Shown: positions 16,356 through 23,754 of the stretch, piece after piece
Layout: each line of letters opens with the position of its first letter
Numbering within the stretch: position 1 is the first letter of the stretch
Source: CAWBRT01 sp050015355
Lineage (GTDB): Bacteria; Acidobacteriota; Terriglobia; Terriglobales; Acidobacteriaceae
Length of the DNA: 40,239 nt
Assembly: GCA_050015355.1 (NCBI GenBank)
Contig: JBEKBO010000025.1
Location: forward strand, 1 to 40,239
Direction of reading: 5' to 3'
Made by a program: the position numbers and the translations under genes
The notes under the pieces: model-generated
Seen by the model: the letters and a program-made list of their open reading frames with translations, nothing else
Told to the model about the DNA's origin: nothing
Databases searched by the model: none

Positions 16356-17918
16356 ATGTCCAACGAAGTAGCAATCACGCCGGAGATGATCGGCCGAGCG
16401 GGCCAGCCTCCTCTTGTGCTGTGCCTCAATCCTAAGGATGACGTGCTCATCGCGCTAAGGGATATCGCTCCCGGAACTCCGCTGTCTACGCCTGGCTCCG
16501 GCGAAATCGTCACTGCGGTTCAGATTCCGGCGGGTCACAAGGTGGCCGTGCGGCAGATTGCGGCCGGCAGCCCGGTGCGACGCTACAACCAGATTATCGG
16601 TTTTGCCTCGCGCCAGATCTCTCCCGGCGACCACGTTCACGTGCACAACCTGGCGATGCGCAGCTTCGAACGCGATTACGCTTTCTGTGCCGACATCCGT
16701 CCGCAACACCAACCGTCAGCCCGGCTGACGTTCGATGGCATCGTCCGGCCGGATGGCCGCGTGGCGACGCGTAACTACCTGGGCGTGATCAGCAGCGTGA
16801 ACTGTTCGGCTAACGTCTGCCGCGGCATCGCCAACGCATTTCAGGGCGCGGCCCTGGAGGCATATCCCAACGTGGACGGCGTGGTGTCGATCACGCACAA
16901 GACCGGCTGCGCCATGCCCCAGGGCATCGAGCTGCTCCAGCGCGTGATGGCCGGCTACATTCGCCATGTCAACTTTGCGGCAGTGCTGTTCATCGGCCTG
17001 GGCTGCGAGACCCTCCAGATTGCACCGCTGATGGAAGCCGAAAAACTGAAGGATTCAGCCCGGCTGCGCGCCTTCAACATTCAGGACACCGGCGGCACGC
17101 GCGCCACCATCGAGCGGGGCGTTGCGCTGCTGCGCGAAATGCTTCCCGAGGCGAACCGCGTAACGCGACAGGCGGTGCCACTCAGCCATTTGACGCTCGG
17201 CCTGCAATGCGGCGGCTCCGACGGCTATTCCGGAATCTCCGCCAACCCGGCGCTCGGCGTCGCCTCAGACCTGCTGGTGGAGCAAGGCGGCGCGGCCATC
17301 CTGAGCGAGACCCCTGAAATATTCGGCGCCGAGCACCTGCTCACCCGTCGTGCCGTTTCCCGCGAAGTCGGGGAGAAACTGATCGAGCGCATCCACTGGT
17401 GGGAACAGTACACCACTCAGCTTGGCGGCAAGATCGACAACAATCCCTCGCCCGGCAACAAGGCCGGAGGCTTGACTACGATTCTGGAAAAATCTCTCGG
17501 GGCGGTGGCCAAGGGCGGCAGCAGCAACCTGACCGACGTTGTCGAGTACGCTCAGCCCGTCGTCACGCGCGGCTTGGTGTTTATGGATACGCCGGGTTAT
17601 GACCCGGTCTCCGCCACCGGACAGGTTGCGGGCGGGGCGAACCTCATCTGCTTTACCACCGGGCGCGGTTCCGTCTACGGATGCAAACCCACGCCATCGG
17701 TCAAGCTGGCCACCAACTCCGCCATGTACCGCCGCATGGCCGACGACATGGACTTCAATTGCGGCGAGATTCTCGACGGCGGCATGTCGGTGCAGGAAGC
17801 GGGCGAGCAGGTTTTCCGAATGCTCGTCGAGACCGCCTCGGGAAAACGCAGCAAGAGCGAGCTGAATGGCGCGGGCGAAGACGAGTTTGCCCCCTGGGTG
17901 CTCGGACCGACCATGTGA
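16356..17918 (+). CDS. UxaA/GarD-family sugar-acid dehydratase (altronate/galactarate dehydratase-like)
   Basis: This 520-residue cytoplasmic Fe(II)-dependent dehydratase of the altronate/galactarate family removes water from a sugar acid to give a 2-keto-3-deoxy acid. An N-terminal SAF domain (about 18-105) is followed by the large GD_AH_C region. Motifs are VATRNYLGVISSVNCSANV near 137, HKTGCAMPQG, GLGCE, LQCGGSDGYSG, TPGYDPVSATGQVAGGAN, and TGRGSVYG before a DMDFNCGEI segment. The ATG at 16356 is preceded by GGGAGGGG, and the upstream extension lacks conservation. FAH-type and MmgE/PrpD genes follow within 5 kb, a plausible downstream keto-acid route. Whether altronate, galactarate or another acid is the substrate is unknown. 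Confidence 0.9.
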   Translation: MSNEVAITPEMIGRAGQPPLVLCLNPKDDVLIALRDIAPGTPLSTPGSGEIVTAVQIPAGHKVAVRQIAAGSPVRRYNQIIGFASRQISPGDHVHVHNLAMRSFERDYAFCADIRPQHQPSARLTFDGIVRPDGRVATRNYLGVISSVNCSANVCRGIANAFQGAALEAYPNVDGVVSITHKTGCAMPQGIELLQRVMAGYIRHVNFAAVLFIGLGCETLQIAPLMEAEKLKDSARLRAFNIQDTGGTRATIERGVALLREMLPEANRVTRQAVPLSHLTLGLQCGGSDGYSGISANPALGVASDLLVEQGGAAILSETPEIFGAEHLLTRRAVSREVGEKLIERIHWWEQYTTQLGGKIDNNPSPGNKAGGLTTILEKSLGAVAKGGSSNLTDVVEYAQPVVTRGLVFMDTPGYDPVSATGQVAGGANLICFTTGRGSVYGCKPTPSVKLATNSAMYRRMADDMDFNCGEILDGGMSVQEAGEQVFRMLVETASGKRSKSELNGAGEDEFAPWVLGPTM

Positions 17919-17969
17919 CCCAATTTCGTTTTGTCAACCGACGAGTTTTGTCCGGAGGTCCTAGACGCA

Positions 17970-18248
17970 ATGGCAACTATTACTGACTTTTGCTGCGAAG
18001 ACAAAAATGGACAAGAGATTGTCTATGATGCATTTGGAAACAATGTTGCTTTCAGGTGTCCAAGGTGTGGGTATCCGATCCTCGCGATCATGCGGAAGAA
18101 CCAGCGGGGTTCGGATGCGAACCATCCAGCCATCTGTCGCGGGTGTAATTTTCAAACTTGGTTGATCGTGTATGCCGCGAAAAGGCGGTTACGGCTCCAT
18201 GAAGTACCATTCACGGCGCCAGCCCGCGTAGCGGGCGTGAGACGGTAG
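17970..18248 (+). CDS. Small zinc-ribbon hypothetical protein
   Basis: I do not recognise a family. The 92 residues start MATITDFCCEDKNGQEIVYD, with GGAGG 11 nt upstream of the ATG at 17970; a TTG at 17931 is a weaker choice. Two Cys pairs, CPRCG near 30 and CRGC near 57, suggest one zinc ribbon of the type found in small nucleic-acid-binding or adaptor proteins. The last residues (PARVAGVRR) and the TAG stop are encoded by the left end of a REP unit of the neighbouring transposase element. The original C-terminus may therefore have been replaced or cut off. It follows the UxaA-type gene on the same strand after 51 nt. Confidence 0.65.
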   Translation: MATITDFCCEDKNGQEIVYDAFGNNVAFRCPRCGYPILAIMRKNQRGSDANHPAICRGCNFQTWLIVYAAKRRLRLHEVPFTAPARVAGVRR

Positions 18249-18309
18249 CCCCATGGCGCAAGCCTGGGGTGGGCGTGGAATTTGGGCAGTCCCAGCCCGC
18301 GTAGCGGGC
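18222..18309. repeat. Left composite REP unit of the REPtron
   Basis: Perfect hairpins GCCCGC-GTA-GCGGGC lie at 18222-18236 and 18295-18309. Between them, at 18248-18269, GCCCCA pairs with TGGGG around an inner GGC-GCAA-GCC stem. The unit covers the stop codon of the zinc-ribbon gene and ends 17 nt beyond the transposase stop codon. Confidence 0.85.
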
Positions 18310-18326
18310 GTAAGAACCATTGCCAA

Positions 18327-18779
18327 CTATCGCCAAAGGTATCGCTCGTCGAACGCCACGCCGTGTTTTCGCAGCAAGGCGAGGAATTCGTCTTGAAATG
18401 AAATCTTAAGATGATGCCGCGCCTGCCCTTGTATATAACGAATCACGTTTGCCCGGCTGGATTCGCTGACGCTGAACGCACCATAGCCACCTTGCCAGCC
18501 GAAGGACCGACGCTCCGGCCATCTTTCTTTCACCCAACGGGACGAATTTGTCTTTAATACCCGGAGGCAATCTGCGATGGCGAGGTCGGCTGGCAGCCGC
18601 GTCAGCAGGTGGACGTGATCCGTCGTGCCACCAATGACGATGGGCGTCCCGTGGAGTTCACGCAGAATTCCGCCGAGATAGGCGTGTAGATCATCCCGAA
18701 TGGCGTCGGCAATCAGCGGGGCGCGTCCGTGGGTCGAGAAGATCACGTGCATAAGCAGGTTGGTAAAGGTATGTGCCAT
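18327..18779 (-). CDS. REP-associated tyrosine (Y1, HUH) transposase, IS200/TnpA-like
   Basis: This single-stranded DNA transposase of the RAYT group has 150 residues, the full usual TnpA length. It carries the HUH metal-binding motif as DHVHLL (residues about 53-58). The nucleophilic tyrosine is in VIRYIQGQARHH near residues 112-123, matching the family YxxxQxxHH pattern. The N-terminus MAHTFTNLLMHVIFSTHGR is typical. The ATG at 18779 has its ribosome site (AAGGGG) inside the hairpin GCCCC-TTC-GGGGC (18786-18798, plus-strand reading) of the right REP unit. No intact tnpB or IS605 ends are present, so it is more likely a domesticated RAYT than a free insertion sequence. Confidence 0.9.
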   Translation of the reverse strand: MAHTFTNLLMHVIFSTHGRAPLIADAIRDDLHAYLGGILRELHGTPIVIGGTTDHVHLLTRLPADLAIADCLRVLKTNSSRWVKERWPERRSFGWQGGYGAFSVSESSRANVIRYIQGQARHHLKISFQDEFLALLRKHGVAFDERYLWR

Positions 18780-18785
18780 TCTTAC

Positions 18786-18869
18786 GCCCCTTCGGGGCTA
18801 CTCCCTGGAACCCCAACCTTACCCCAGGCTCGCGCCGTGGGGCTACCATCTTTCGCCCGCTACGCGGGC
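18786..18869. repeat. Right composite REP unit of the REPtron
   Basis: Hairpins are GCCCC-TTC-GGGGC (18786-18798), CCCCA-GGC-TCGC-GCC-G-TGGGG (18822-18842) and GCCCGC-TAC-GCGGGC (18855-18869). Read on the minus strand, the order and spacing match the left unit. The innermost hairpin forms the 5' leader of the transposase gene. Confidence 0.85.
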
Positions 18870-18969
18870 TCGGGTCATGCCCAAGCCTCTATCGGTACGT
18901 GATGATGAATGAACCGGATTAACCTCCGGGGCAAGGGAGCGGAACCCCCTGGGGACCGGGCAAGAACAT

Positions 18970-19003
18970 CCCCAGGTTAGCCAAAGAAGGGCGGAACCTG
19001 GGG
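18970..19003. repeat. 9-bp stem-loop downstream of the FAH gene
   Basis: CCCCAGGTT and AACCTGGGG pair around a 16-nt loop, about 75 nt after the FAH-family stop codon (minus strand). No strong T-tract follows, so termination is possible but unproven. The CCCCAGG/CCTGGGG words echo the nearby REP hairpins. Confidence 0.4.
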
Positions 19004-19076
19004 CACCCAAAATCTTTTTGGAACCTTGAAACTCTGAGACCCTCGCAATCTTCTTTTCAAAACTAGACGTTCACGA

Positions 19077-20270
19077 CTAACCCTTCTGGCGCGTGGCCAC
19101 CTTGGCCATCAATGCGCGCAGGCCGAACGTCCAGGGCGTGATGCGGTCGCTATGGTCGACGCGGTTGACCAGCGTTCCCAGCTTTGCGCTGGAGATGCGG
19201 ACGATGTCTCCCACCTTGTGCGTGAAACCGCTGCCCGGTTGCTCGCGGTCCTCCGTGGGCGCGAACATGGTTCCCAGGAACAGCACCATGCCGTCGGGAT
19301 ACTGATGATAGCGGCCCATGGCCGCCGTCACCAGGTCGAGCGGATCGCGGCTGATCTGGCTCATCGAACTGGCGCCGCGCAGCGTGAAGCCGTCTTCGCC
19401 TTCCACCAGCAGGTTCACCGTCGACTGGCGCACGTCGTCGATGGAAAACGTGGCGTCGAACAGGCGAATGTAGGGGCCGATGGCGCAGGATGCATTGTTG
19501 TCCTTGGCCTTGGGCAGCAGCAGCGCGCTGCGGCCTTCAAAGTCGCGCAGGTTGACATCGTTTCCCAGGGTGGCGCCCACGATTTCGGCACGGCTGTTCA
19601 CGGCCAGCACGATCTCGGGCTCGGGATTGTTCCAGGCCGAGGCCGGATGGATGCCGATATCCGTGCCGGTTCCGACCGACGACAACACCGGCGCCTTGGT
19701 AAAGACCTCGGCATCGGGGCCGATGCCAACCTCAAGATACTGCGACCACAGGCCCTGCTCGATCAGCACTTGCTTGATCTGCATCGCCTGCGGCGAACCC
19801 GGTTTCACGGTTCGCAGATTCTCGCCAATCAAGCCCACGACCTGTTTGCGCACGGCTTCGGCCCGCGCCGGATTTCCCCTCGCCTGCTCTTCGATGACGC
19901 GCTCGATCAGGCTCGAGGCAAACGTTACGCCCGCAGCCTTGATGACCTGTAGATCGCAGGGCGCAAGCAGAAACGGCTTTTGCGGATTGAACCGTTCACG
20001 CCCGCTGTTGCCGACCAGTTCCGCGACGCCGGCAATCTTTTTTCCCCGCGCCGCTTTAACGCTGGCAGCCGGATTCGGCGCCTCGAGCAGATCGCACATG
20101 GTGGGCGCGGCCTCGGAGATGTCGTAAACGCCGTCTTCCCTGATGGCGATGACTGCCGGTCCGGCGACCTGGCCGGGTGTCGATGCCGATATCCAGGCGC
20201 GGCCAACTAAAGTTCCGGAAAAACCGTCCTCGGGAAGAAACTGTTCGAGGCTGAGCGGAACGCTTCCCAT
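19077..20270 (-). CDS. Fumarylacetoacetate hydrolase (FAH)-family enzyme
   Basis: This 397-residue FAH-superfamily protein belongs to a metal-dependent group that hydrolyses or decarboxylates diketo acids, or dehydrates keto-deoxy sugar acids. The C-terminal half holds the fold: likely ligands Glu217 and Glu219 in NNPEPEIVL, and Asp238 in GNDVNLRDFEGRSALLLPKAKDNNASCAIGP (positions about 236-266). The N-terminal 110 residues form a variable domain. The ATG at 20270 is preceded by GGAGGAG. It is divergent from the MmgE/PrpD gene across 289 bp and close to a UxaA-type dehydratase, which makes sugar-acid or keto-acid breakdown likely. The precise reaction is not predictable here. Confidence 0.85.
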   Translation of the reverse strand: MGSVPLSLEQFLPEDGFSGTLVGRAWISASTPGQVAGPAVIAIREDGVYDISEAAPTMCDLLEAPNPAASVKAARGKKIAGVAELVGNSGRERFNPQKPFLLAPCDLQVIKAAGVTFASSLIERVIEEQARGNPARAEAVRKQVVGLIGENLRTVKPGSPQAMQIKQVLIEQGLWSQYLEVGIGPDAEVFTKAPVLSSVGTGTDIGIHPASAWNNPEPEIVLAVNSRAEIVGATLGNDVNLRDFEGRSALLLPKAKDNNASCAIGPYIRLFDATFSIDDVRQSTVNLLVEGEDGFTLRGASSMSQISRDPLDLVTAAMGRYHQYPDGMVLFLGTMFAPTEDREQPGSGFTHKVGDIVRISSAKLGTLVNRVDHSDRITPWTFGLRALMAKVATRQKG

Positions 20271-20372
20271 CGAGCTCCTCCTGCGATTGGTATGGCCACC
20301 AAGTATCTCATTAGCAGTTTACGATCTCGCTAGAAGTTTTTGCTTTGGGCAAAGGGGCTGCCGACAAAAACC

Positions 20373-20402
20373 TTGACAGTGCAGCGCCGCACCGAGGATA
20401 GT
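20373..20402 (+). promoter_or_regulatory. Candidate sigma-70-type promoter for the MmgE/PrpD gene
   Basis: TTGACA at 20373-20378 is followed after 18 nt by GATAGT (20397-20402), a four-of-six match to TATAAT. It would leave a leader of about 150 nt before the ATG at 20560. It is suggestive only. Confidence 0.3.
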
Positions 20403-20559
20403 CCTGAACTATACGACCTGAAGCGGTTGCGGATGCGGCGTATCCCGGAGCGATCACCTGCGCTTCGCGAGTTTTCCGATTGGGGAGTCGTGCGTTCTTG
20501 CCACTTCAACCGCAGCGGCCGCAATCAGTTACAACCTCGATTGCTCGAAGGGAGTTCGA

Positions 20560-22074
20560 ATGATACGGCGTGATTTCTGCAAAGCCTCACTGGCAATAGC
20601 TGGTCTGTCGCTTTCCAATGGTGGCGCAATGGGCGAAGCGCAAGCTCAGGAAGCGGCGAAGCCGGCGGCATCGGTTCCGAAAGCCGGCGCACCCGGCCTC
20701 ACCAAGTATGTCTGCGAGTTCATCGTGAACACCAAGTACGAGGACATTCCGCCCGAGGTCCTCGAACTCGGCAAGAAGTCCATTCTCGATGGCTTCGGCC
20801 TGGCGTTGGCCGGATCGGTTTCCGAGCATCGGCACGCGGTGCTGGAGTACGTAAAATCACTCGGCTCAAACGGCAAGGCCAGCGTCATTGGAACCAGCCT
20901 GAAGTCCGCGCCACGCTTCACCTCGTTTGCCAACGGCGTCTGGATTCATGCCGATGATTTCGATGACACGCAACTTGCCGTGGCCAAAGACAGGGTTTAC
21001 GGGTTGCTTACCCATCCGACGGTTCCGGTGCTGCCGCCGGTCTTTGCGCTCAGTGAACTCGGGCGCCGCTCGGGAAAAGATCTCCTGCTCGCCTATAACG
21101 TCGCGGTCGAGGTGGAATGCAAAATCGGCGAGGCGATCAATCCGCGCCATTACGGAGACGGCTTCCACTCCACCGGCACCTCCGGATCGTTTGGCAGCGC
21201 CGTCGGCTGCGCCAAGATGCGCGGCCTCAATGCCCAGCAGACGGCGTACGCGCTTGGCGTGGTCGGCGCCGAGGCCGGAGGATTGCGCGAAAACTTCGGC
21301 TCCATGACCAAGCCTTTCCAGGCAGGGCACGCGGCTGAAAACGGAACCGTCGCCGCCGATCTGGCGGCCCTCGGCTGGACGGCCGCGCCCAATATTCTCG
21401 AGGCGCAATTCGGATGGTTCAACGCCGCCGGCGGCGGATACGACAACAACTCCATCATGAACAAACTGGGGAAGCCCTGGACATTTATCTCACCGGGAAT
21501 TTCCATCAAGCCGTTCCCCTGCGGATCGTTGAATCACCCCGCCATGTGGGAATTCTTGACCATGGTCAAGCAGAACGACGTGAAGCCCGCCGACGTTGCA
21601 ACGATCGATTGCGGCGCCAATTCGAAAATGACCACGACGCTGCTGCATCATCATCCGACCAACGCCTTGCAGGCCAAGTTCAGCATGGAATTCGCGCTCG
21701 CCATTTTGCTGCTGGAGCGTAAAGCCGGGCTGGCACAGTTCACCGAGGAAACGGTGAATCGCGCCGACGTGCAAGAGTGGATCAAGCGAGTGAATTTCTA
21801 CGTGGACCCGGAGGCCGAAGCCGCCGGCTTCGACAAGATGACCAGCATTCTCCGTATTCGTCTGAAGAACGGCAAGGTCATCTCGGGACGAGCGACGATG
21901 GCCAAGGGCAGTCCGTCCAACCCAATGTCCTACGACGAGGTGGCCGACAAGTTCCGCGGCTGCGCTGAATTTGCCAGGTGGCCCAAGCAGAAGACCGCGG
22001 CCATTATCGAAGCGGTGAAATCGCTGGAGGAAGCGCCGGACATGAGCAAGCTGACGGCAGCGCTGACCGTGTAA
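20560..22074 (+). CDS. Tat-exported MmgE/PrpD-family protein
   Basis: The mature part belongs to the MmgE/PrpD family (2-methylcitrate dehydratase, cis-aconitate decarboxylase, iminodisuccinate epimerase). Of 504 residues, the first about 30 form a twin-arginine signal: MIRRDFCKASLAIAGL, ending near AQAQEA. Family motifs follow: HADDFDDT near 127-134, GDGFHSTGTSGSFGSAVG near 198, MTKPFQAGHAAENG near 248 and KPFPCGSLNHPAM near 314. All look intact, so activity is plausible. The ATG at 20560 has AAGGGAG 5 nt upstream. Most family members are cytoplasmic, so export is unusual. It may act on a periplasmic hydroxy or unsaturated acid; the substrate is unknown. Confidence 0.9.
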   Translation: MIRRDFCKASLAIAGLSLSNGGAMGEAQAQEAAKPAASVPKAGAPGLTKYVCEFIVNTKYEDIPPEVLELGKKSILDGFGLALAGSVSEHRHAVLEYVKSLGSNGKASVIGTSLKSAPRFTSFANGVWIHADDFDDTQLAVAKDRVYGLLTHPTVPVLPPVFALSELGRRSGKDLLLAYNVAVEVECKIGEAINPRHYGDGFHSTGTSGSFGSAVGCAKMRGLNAQQTAYALGVVGAEAGGLRENFGSMTKPFQAGHAAENGTVAADLAALGWTAAPNILEAQFGWFNAAGGGYDNNSIMNKLGKPWTFISPGISIKPFPCGSLNHPAMWEFLTMVKQNDVKPADVATIDCGANSKMTTTLLHHHPTNALQAKFSMEFALAILLLERKAGLAQFTEETVNRADVQEWIKRVNFYVDPEAEAAGFDKMTSILRIRLKNGKVISGRATMAKGSPSNPMSYDEVADKFRGCAEFARWPKQKTAAIIEAVKSLEEAPDMSKLTAALTV

Positions 22075-22096
22075 TGGCAATCCCCCTCCCAGGGCA

Positions 22097-22214
22097 TGTC
22101 ATGGCGACCGGAGCGAAGCGGAGTGGAGCCACCCTTTGTTTTAGGCAGCAGGAACAAAAGGTGGCTCGACTTCGCTCGCCATGACAGTCTGATAAGTCGG
22201 GATACATACTACTG
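22097..22214. repeat. Dispersed hairpin repeat, family B copy 2
   Basis: TGTCATGGCGACCG starts at 22097 and pairs with CGCTCGCCATGACA ending at 22186. The loop has GGCAGCAG, the reverse complement of the CTGCTGCC loop in copy 1. The tail GTCGGGATACATACTACT follows. It begins 22 nt after the PrpD stop codon and ends 30 nt before the next ATG. Confidence 0.8.
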
Positions 22215-22244
22215 GGGACTCGGCCTGAAAGGGAGGATAACGCT

Positions 22245-22766
22245 ATGGACAGTGAATGGCAAGAAACCTTCCGTAATCGCATGCGCCACTTTGAGGCCCG
22301 GCGTGCGCCAATGCCTGGCGAGGTAGCAGTCTCTATTAAAGTTCGAATTCGTTCGGGATGCTTTCATCGAGACTGCTCCCCGCGCGCTTATGAACTCATT
22401 GACCGCCGCCTAAGCAAGTTGGGTCTTGACGCTCAGTTCGGATTCGAAGAGCACGAAAGCGGCCCTGAGATTCTGGTGTACTTGGCGATAACGACCGCTG
22501 GTCTAAGCTTGGCCAAGAGCGTCATTGATCTGATCACAACAATCATCAAAGCTAGGTCCGAAGGAATAAAGAAAGGTGACAGACCATCGGACCCAGTGGA
22601 ACTGATCGTTCGTCGTGTTCACAACCGGCAGGAGTTCCGTGAAGAAACGGTCCTCCGTGTTGGACCCAAAGAGGCGCTTGACGAAACCAAGATTGAGCAG
22701 CAACTTAAAGATGCGCTACGTAAACTCCTAAAAGATGAGCCACCGTCAGATGCGGGTCTCAGTTAG
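22245..22766 (+). CDS. Hypothetical protein with one predicted transmembrane or hydrophobic segment
   Basis: I do not recognise a family. The 173-residue protein starts MDSEWQETFRNRMRHFEARR, with GGGAGG 8 nt before the ATG, which supports a real gene. A Cys pair occurs in RSGCFHRDCSP. A hydrophobic stretch near residues 78-95 (LVYLAITTAGLSLAKSVIDL) is followed by a charged coiled-coil-prone region rich in Lys, Glu and Arg to the end. It lies between the PrpD gene and the convergent GntR regulator, 44 nt from the latter's stop. It could be a small effector or immunity-type protein, but nothing in the sequence shows that. Confidence 0.65.
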   Translation: MDSEWQETFRNRMRHFEARRAPMPGEVAVSIKVRIRSGCFHRDCSPRAYELIDRRLSKLGLDAQFGFEEHESGPEILVYLAITTAGLSLAKSVIDLITTIIKARSEGIKKGDRPSDPVELIVRRVHNRQEFREETVLRVGPKEALDETKIEQQLKDALRKLLKDEPPSDAGLS

Positions 22767-22810
22767 TAGCCGTCATCGCTGTGAGGCACGAAAAGACTCT
22801 TGAAATCGCT

Positions 22811-23542
22811 TTACTGCTGCGGCATGCGGAACAGAACTTTATAGCCACGCTGGAAAGCCCGCAAATGACTGCGCATCGCCTTGCGCGCTCGGGCCGGACT
22901 GTGCTGCTTCAGCGCCTCGAAAATCTCGCGGTGCTGCTTGTATGCCATTTCCGTGCCGGCGGGCAACAGCAGGCTTTTGGTAATCAACTCCTGCAGCGCC
23001 TCGCGAATGTGCTTGAGCAGCTCGGACAAGACCTGGTTCTTGCTGCCTACTGCAATCGCCAGATGGAAGCCGAGATCCAATTGGCGGAACGCGTCCCCGC
23101 CCTGCTCGATTGCGGTCTTCATCTGTTTCAGGATCTCGTTCAGAGCTTCTAAATCCTGGTTGGTAGCGCGTTGCGCACACAGTCCGGCCACCTCTGTCTC
23201 CAGCAGGATGCGCGCTTCGCTGAGATCGATGATGTCCTTTTCGGTGTTCAACACACCTTTGGCGAACAGCGGCCCCTCGAGATACTTCGAGGGTTGCTCG
23301 GAGACGTAGCTGCCGCCACCGGCGCGCATGCGAATCAGACCGATGAATGCCAGCGATTTCAGCGCTTCGCGCAGGGTGGATCTGCCAACTTTGAACGCCA
23401 GGCAGAGTTGTGCTTCGGAAGGAAGCTTCTCTCCGGGTTTCCAACGTCCCCGCGTCAGTTCAGACGCGAGTTGCACCGTCACTTGCTCGCTCAACGTGAC
23501 GCGTGACGGAGGGGTTAATCCGGCCGTACTTGCACTTTTCAC
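22811..23542 (-). CDS. GntR/FadR-family transcriptional regulator with FCD domain
   Basis: A likely repressor or activator of the divergent lactate permease gene, like LldR in other bacteria. Of 243 residues, the first about 75 form the winged helix: LTRGRWKPGEKLPSEAQLCLAF, then GRSTLREALKSLAFIGLIRM. The rest is an FCD ligand-binding domain with a metal-site pattern: Asp and His in RQLDLGFHLAIA, and His in YKQHREIFEAL and MRSHL. I chose GTG at 23542 (AGGGGG 8 nt upstream). A GTG at 23572 has no ribosome site. Two candidate operators lie in the 212-bp divergent gap. The effector is probably a 2-hydroxyacid such as lactate or glycolate, by analogy. Confidence 0.9.
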   Translation of the reverse strand: MKSASTAGLTPPSRVTLSEQVTVQLASELTRGRWKPGEKLPSEAQLCLAFKVGRSTLREALKSLAFIGLIRMRAGGGSYVSEQPSKYLEGPLFAKGVLNTEKDIIDLSEARILLETEVAGLCAQRATNQDLEALNEILKQMKTAIEQGGDAFRQLDLGFHLAIAVGSKNQVLSELLKHIREALQELITKSLLLPAGTEMAYKQHREIFEALKQHSPARARKAMRSHLRAFQRGYKVLFRMPQQ

Positions 23543-23642
23543 CAACCGTACCCCCTGCAAAGTTGCTGCCACCTGCGACGGATCGCGCTGGATCGCGCTC
23601 TGACTCGGCCTTCGTGCTGCACTGCCGAGGCCTGGCGCTCGC

Positions 23643-23693
23643 CTTGTCCAACCTATCAGACAAGATGCTAATCTGCTTGACGTAAGTAGTCAA
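23643..23693. promoter_or_regulatory. Two candidate operator dyads in the regulator-lldP intergenic region
   Basis: CTTGTC-N10-GACAAG (23643-23664) and TTGAC-N7-GTCAA (23677-23693) are perfect inverted repeats. Their centres are 31.5 bp apart, close to three helical turns. Both sit between the GntR gene and lldP, upstream of the lldP ribosome site. They are good candidates for the binding sites of the adjacent regulator. That link is inferred. Confidence 0.4.
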
Positions 23694-23754
23694 TCCGGTG
23701 TACAAGGTTCGCTATTCGATTTTCAGGACAGACGGGGAGATTAGGAGGAGTGAA

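Larger units (their letters stand above)
18221..18870. mobile_element. REPtron: Y1 transposase gene flanked by inverted REP units
   Basis: About 650 bp in which a minus-strand TnpA-like gene lies between two composite repeats in inverted orientation. Each side, read inward, has the same order: GCCCGC-GTA-GCGGGC hairpin, 7 nt, a CCCCA...TGGGG hairpin capped by a GNRA loop (GCAA on the left, GCGA on the right), about 22 nt, a second G/C hairpin, then GTAAG. This is the arrangement known for REP-associated tyrosine transposases (RAYTs). Boundaries are my estimate. Confidence 0.75.

Noticed and set aside
18700..18912. 70-codon plus-strand frame over the right REP unit
   Set aside because: Antisense to the transposase start and the repeat; no ribosome site or conserved features.
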